The notes under the pieces: model-generated
Database searches by the model: none
Seen by the model: the letters and a program-made list of their open reading frames with translations, nothing else
What the model was told of the DNA's origin: nothing
Assembly: GCA_044239865.1 (NCBI GenBank)
Contig: JBIIAO010000002.1
Coordinates: forward strand, 248,001 to 312,000
Length of the DNA: 64,000 nt
Direction: 5' to 3'
From: CAIZGX01 sp044239865
GTDB lineage: Bacteria > Bacteroidota > Bacteroidia > Flavobacteriales_D > Sanyastnellaceae
Shown here: piece by piece, positions 62,348-64,000 of the stretch
Numbering within the stretch: the first letter of the stretch is position 1
Layout of the letters: every line of letters starts with the position of its first letter
Translations under genes and position numbers: made by a program

Positions 62348-62378
62348 CAAACCTATTTCGAAGAAGAGCTGTTGTCAA
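62348..62378 (-). promoter_or_regulatory. Promoter for the ORF6N-PLD gene
   Basis: On the minus strand TTG (62378-62376), a 20-nt spacer and TAGGTTTG (62355-62348) match the consensus, with only 4 nt before the ATG. This shows that the accessory gene uses a host-type promoter. Confidence 0.6.
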
Positions 62379-62412
62379 GAAATGGTTATGCGTGTTTATG
62401 CGGGGGAACTTC

Positions 62413-62511
62413 GTTGTTAGAACTCCGTTGTTGGAACTATGTTGTTTGAACTGCGCTGTTAGAACGATGTTGTTGGAACTGCGTTGTTTGAACTAACGTT
62501 GCTAAAACACA
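62413..62511. repeat. Seven-copy 14-bp tandem minisatellite, right of the ORF6N gene
   Basis: Units of 14 bp (one of 15) begin at 62413, 62427, 62441, 62455, 62469, 62483 and 62498. The consensus is GTTGTTNGAACTNC; unit 3 is GTTGTTTGAACTGC and unit 5 is GTTGTTGGAACTGC. The preceding 14 bp (62399-62412) look like a decayed eighth unit. It shares the core ACTGCGT and the 14-bp period with the array at 61349. Confidence 0.9.
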
Positions 62512-62517
62512 GTCGAA

Positions 62518-62584
62518 GACATTCGCCGTAGGCATTCGTCAAAGACATTCGTCAAAGACATTCGCTCGAAGAGCATCCGTCAAA
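62518..62584. repeat. 13-14-bp tandem repeat reaching into the glycosyltransferase 3' end
   Basis: Five units of 13, 13, 13, 14 and 14 bp start at 62518, 62531, 62544, 62557 and 62571. The best-conserved unit is GACATTCGTCAAA (62544), with GGCATTCGTCAAA before it. The array crosses the stop codon of the minus-strand glycosyltransferase gene at 62539, so the last ~15 residues of that protein are repeat-encoded. Confidence 0.8.
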
Positions 62585-63828
62585 GACTGACGAGAATACT
62601 TCATCACCCTCGGATTCAACGGCTCGTTAGTGATGCAAGGGAACGATTGCTTAATGAATTCGTAAATACGTTCTTCGTCTTGAAAAGCAATCATGGCGCC
62701 GCTTTCACTTTCGTTAATGACACGCGCGCAATCACTGGTGATACTGCCAATACCGAGCACGCGATTGCCGGTAGCAACGTATTCAAATATTTTTCCTGTA
62801 ACACGTCCCTCCTCGTTGGCATTCTGATTCAAGATAACCAACAACAACTGAGGAGTGAGCATGAGGTCTAACACTTCGTTGTGCTTCACATAAGGAATGT
62901 ATTCCAAATGCTCGGAAAGTCCATTTCGCTTAACGTCTTCCAACACCGATCCGTCAGTTGGACCAACCAACCGAATAATCATTCGGTTTTTGAATTCTTC
63001 ACTTTCATTCACCAAACGAGACAATGCTCGCCACAATGCAGGAGCATTTCGATCGTCTCCAAAAGTACCGTAATGACCTACGATGAATTTATCTGTCGGC
63101 TTAACTTCCCTTCCTTCAAAATCTACATGGTCGAATCCGTTCGTTAACACTTTCACTTCACTTCCACGAATCTTCTCATACTCCGCGCTCAAATACCAAC
63201 TCACTGTATCAACTACAGTAGCCTCCTTCAATACACTGCGCTCTAACTTCGCATGTCTGCGCTTCGCCCAAGCACTCATCTGAAACTTATCTGCATTGTC
63301 CATGTTCACCCACGGGTCTCTGAAGTCTGCTAACCAGGAAACGCCAGTCTTTCGATGAACGCGACGCGCAATCAAATGCATACTGTGCGGAGGCCCAGTG
63401 CTGACAATTAAGTCAACGGGATTATCTTTTAAATACTTCACCAAGAAATTAGAGGCTGGACGAATCCAAAACATACGCGCATCTGGAATTAAAATATTCC
63501 CACGCACCCAAGCCATTAATCTCTCCATGAAGGAGGGTCCCTTTTCACTGCGAATGAATCCAGCGCTTATTCCCGCATCGCCTTTCCCAGTTGCTTTTCT
63601 CAATGCACGGTAAGGTTCGAAGATCGGACAGCGAATGACTTCCACTCCTTCCGGAATTTCAGTCAATAAGGTTTCATCATACACCGGATAGTCTGCGTTC
63701 TCCGGAACGAAAACTACCGGCTGCCAATCAGAGTTGTGTAAATACTTCACAAACTTCAACCAACGTTGAACTCCTCCTCCACCAGCTGGAGGCCAATAAT
63801 AGGCTATGATTAATACGCGCTGTTTCAC
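62539..63828 (-). CDS. Family 4-type glycosyltransferase
   Basis: A 429-residue GT-B glycosyltransferase. The N-terminal acceptor domain has MKQRVLIIAYYWPPAGGGGVQRW, DLIVSTGPPHSMHLIA and WLADFRDPW. The C-terminal donor domain has LTNGFDHVDF, FIVGHYGTFGDDRN and the nucleotide-sugar segment NEEGRVTGKIFEYVATGNRVLGIG. It probably acts in surface polysaccharide or O-antigen synthesis. The start is taken as GTG 63828, because it overlaps the stop of the upstream gene by one base (TAGTG); the in-frame TTG at 63846 would extend into that gene. The final SLTDALRANVFDECL is encoded by a tandem repeat. Confidence 0.85.
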   Translation of the reverse strand: MKQRVLIIAYYWPPAGGGGVQRWLKFVKYLHNSDWQPVVFVPENADYPVYDETLLTEIPEGVEVIRCPIFEPYRALRKATGKGDAGISAGFIRSEKGPSFMERLMAWVRGNILIPDARMFWIRPASNFLVKYLKDNPVDLIVSTGPPHSMHLIARRVHRKTGVSWLADFRDPWVNMDNADKFQMSAWAKRRHAKLERSVLKEATVVDTVSWYLSAEYEKIRGSEVKVLTNGFDHVDFEGREVKPTDKFIVGHYGTFGDDRNAPALWRALSRLVNESEEFKNRMIIRLVGPTDGSVLEDVKRNGLSEHLEYIPYVKHNEVLDLMLTPQLLLVILNQNANEEGRVTGKIFEYVATGNRVLGIGSITSDCARVINESESGAMIAFQDEERIYEFIKQSFPCITNEPLNPRVMKYSRQSLTDALRANVFDECL

Positions 63829-64000
63829 TACTTGCAAAATTCGCAATAATCCGACTCTGGATTGTGCCTAAATATTTGCGTTTCCAACAAACTCTTCAAC
63901 ACTCCCAACAACTCTTCTTCAAACTTATCTACATCGGCTTCGCGCAAGACAGCTCGTTCTTCTCCTCTCATTAACGAAACGGGTCCCTGCTTTGCGTGCT
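63828..64000 (-). CDS. C-terminal end of a probable PD-(D/E)XK nuclease family protein, partial
   Basis: An open frame enters from the right edge on the minus strand and ends at the TAG at 63830-63828; 57 residues are visible. They include GPVSLMRGEERAVLR, DVDKFEEELLGVLKSLL, IFRHNPESD and a terminal YCEFCK. A paired-cysteine ending after a helix of this type is usual in the Bacteroidota PD-(D/E)XK nuclease family proteins related to AddB, where it belongs to an Fe-S site. With so little of the gene visible the identity is tentative. It is translationally coupled to the glycosyltransferase gene. Confidence 0.45.
   Translation of the reverse strand, partial: HAKQGPVSLMRGEERAVLREADVDKFEEELLGVLKSLLETQIFRHNPESDYCEFCK

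Noticed and set aside
61349..62584. CRISPR array
   Set aside because: The repeats are contiguous 13-15-bp tandem units with no 25-40-bp spacers and no cas genes, so they are minisatellites.

Overview
The window comes from a member of the Bacteroidota, most likely a Flavobacteriales-type organism (Cryomorphaceae/Crocinitomicaceae-like is a guess). The evidence is the type IX secretion system (T9SS) pair porU-porV, three proteins with T9SS C-terminal sorting domains, Bacteroidota-specific families (DUF4292, DUF5686, DUF2723, EnvC-like M23, Reg_prop/LytS kinases), and promoters of the TTG-N(16-22)-TAnnTTTG type instead of -35/-10 boxes. Base composition looks moderate (low 40s % G+C by eye, not counted). 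Genes are packed tightly with many 1-11 bp overlaps. No gene-free stretch exceeds 300 bp, and I see no rRNA, tRNA, CRISPR array or insertion sequence.

Layout. 1-4918 (+): porU (5' end outside the window), porV and ispF. 4915-13494 (-): an apparent seven-gene operon, tolC, hlyD-like adaptor, tsaB, a Rieske-like lipoprotein, methylmalonyl-CoA epimerase, a DUF2723 membrane protein and a radical SAM/SPASM protein. 13507-18845 (-): the cytochrome oxidase module cyoE, two subunit III genes, subunit IV, two SCO-like genes, DUF420 and a small CxxC protein (coxA and coxB are not here). 18849-20261 (-): a Wzi/RemB-like outer-membrane protein. 20359-23863 (+): rel/spoT, then a GGGP-synthase-family gene with 3-hydroxyanthranilate dioxygenase. 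23867-30148 (-): a conserved Bacteroidota block of enoyl-CoA hydratase, dut, nucleotidyltransferase, TPR lipoprotein, DUF4292 lipoprotein and EnvC-like activator. 30185-34084 (-): a large SBBP/PKD T9SS cargo.

34193-35923 (+): NlpC/P60 and CapA-like lipoprotein. 35920-36924 (-): gpsA. 36996-56413 (+): LytTR regulator and Reg_prop sensor kinase, a small acidic lipoprotein, dinB, pabB-tilS, dsbD, DUF5686, pssA-purS-amidase, a giant T9SS cargo with a lysyl-oxidase domain, and DUF3108. 56406-59599 (-): RidA-family protein and a BNR/Asp-box T9SS cargo. 59696-61315 (+): MORN-repeat protein. 61316-62600: an accessory island in which an ORF6N-PLD-like gene is bracketed by 14-bp minisatellites. 62539-64000 (-): a glycosyltransferase and the 3' end of a probable PD-(D/E)XK nuclease.

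How the parts fit. PorU and PorV process and anchor T9SS cargo at the cell surface, and the window supplies three such cargoes (30185, 51103, 56840). The 13.5-18.8 kb module builds and metallates an aa3-type respiratory oxidase. Most other genes are housekeeping: isoprenoids, phospholipid and ether lipid precursors, tRNA modification, nucleotide hygiene and cell-wall remodelling.

Most noteworthy: (i) a bacterial secreted lysyl-oxidase domain that keeps both the copper histidines and the two LTQ-forming residues; (ii) the ORF6N-PLD-like gene in a minisatellite island; (iii) TAnnTTTG promoter boxes lying exactly 4-5 nt before the ATG at eight or nine genes, which predicts leaderless transcripts; (iv) ligand-less paralogues of SCO1 and Rieske proteins.
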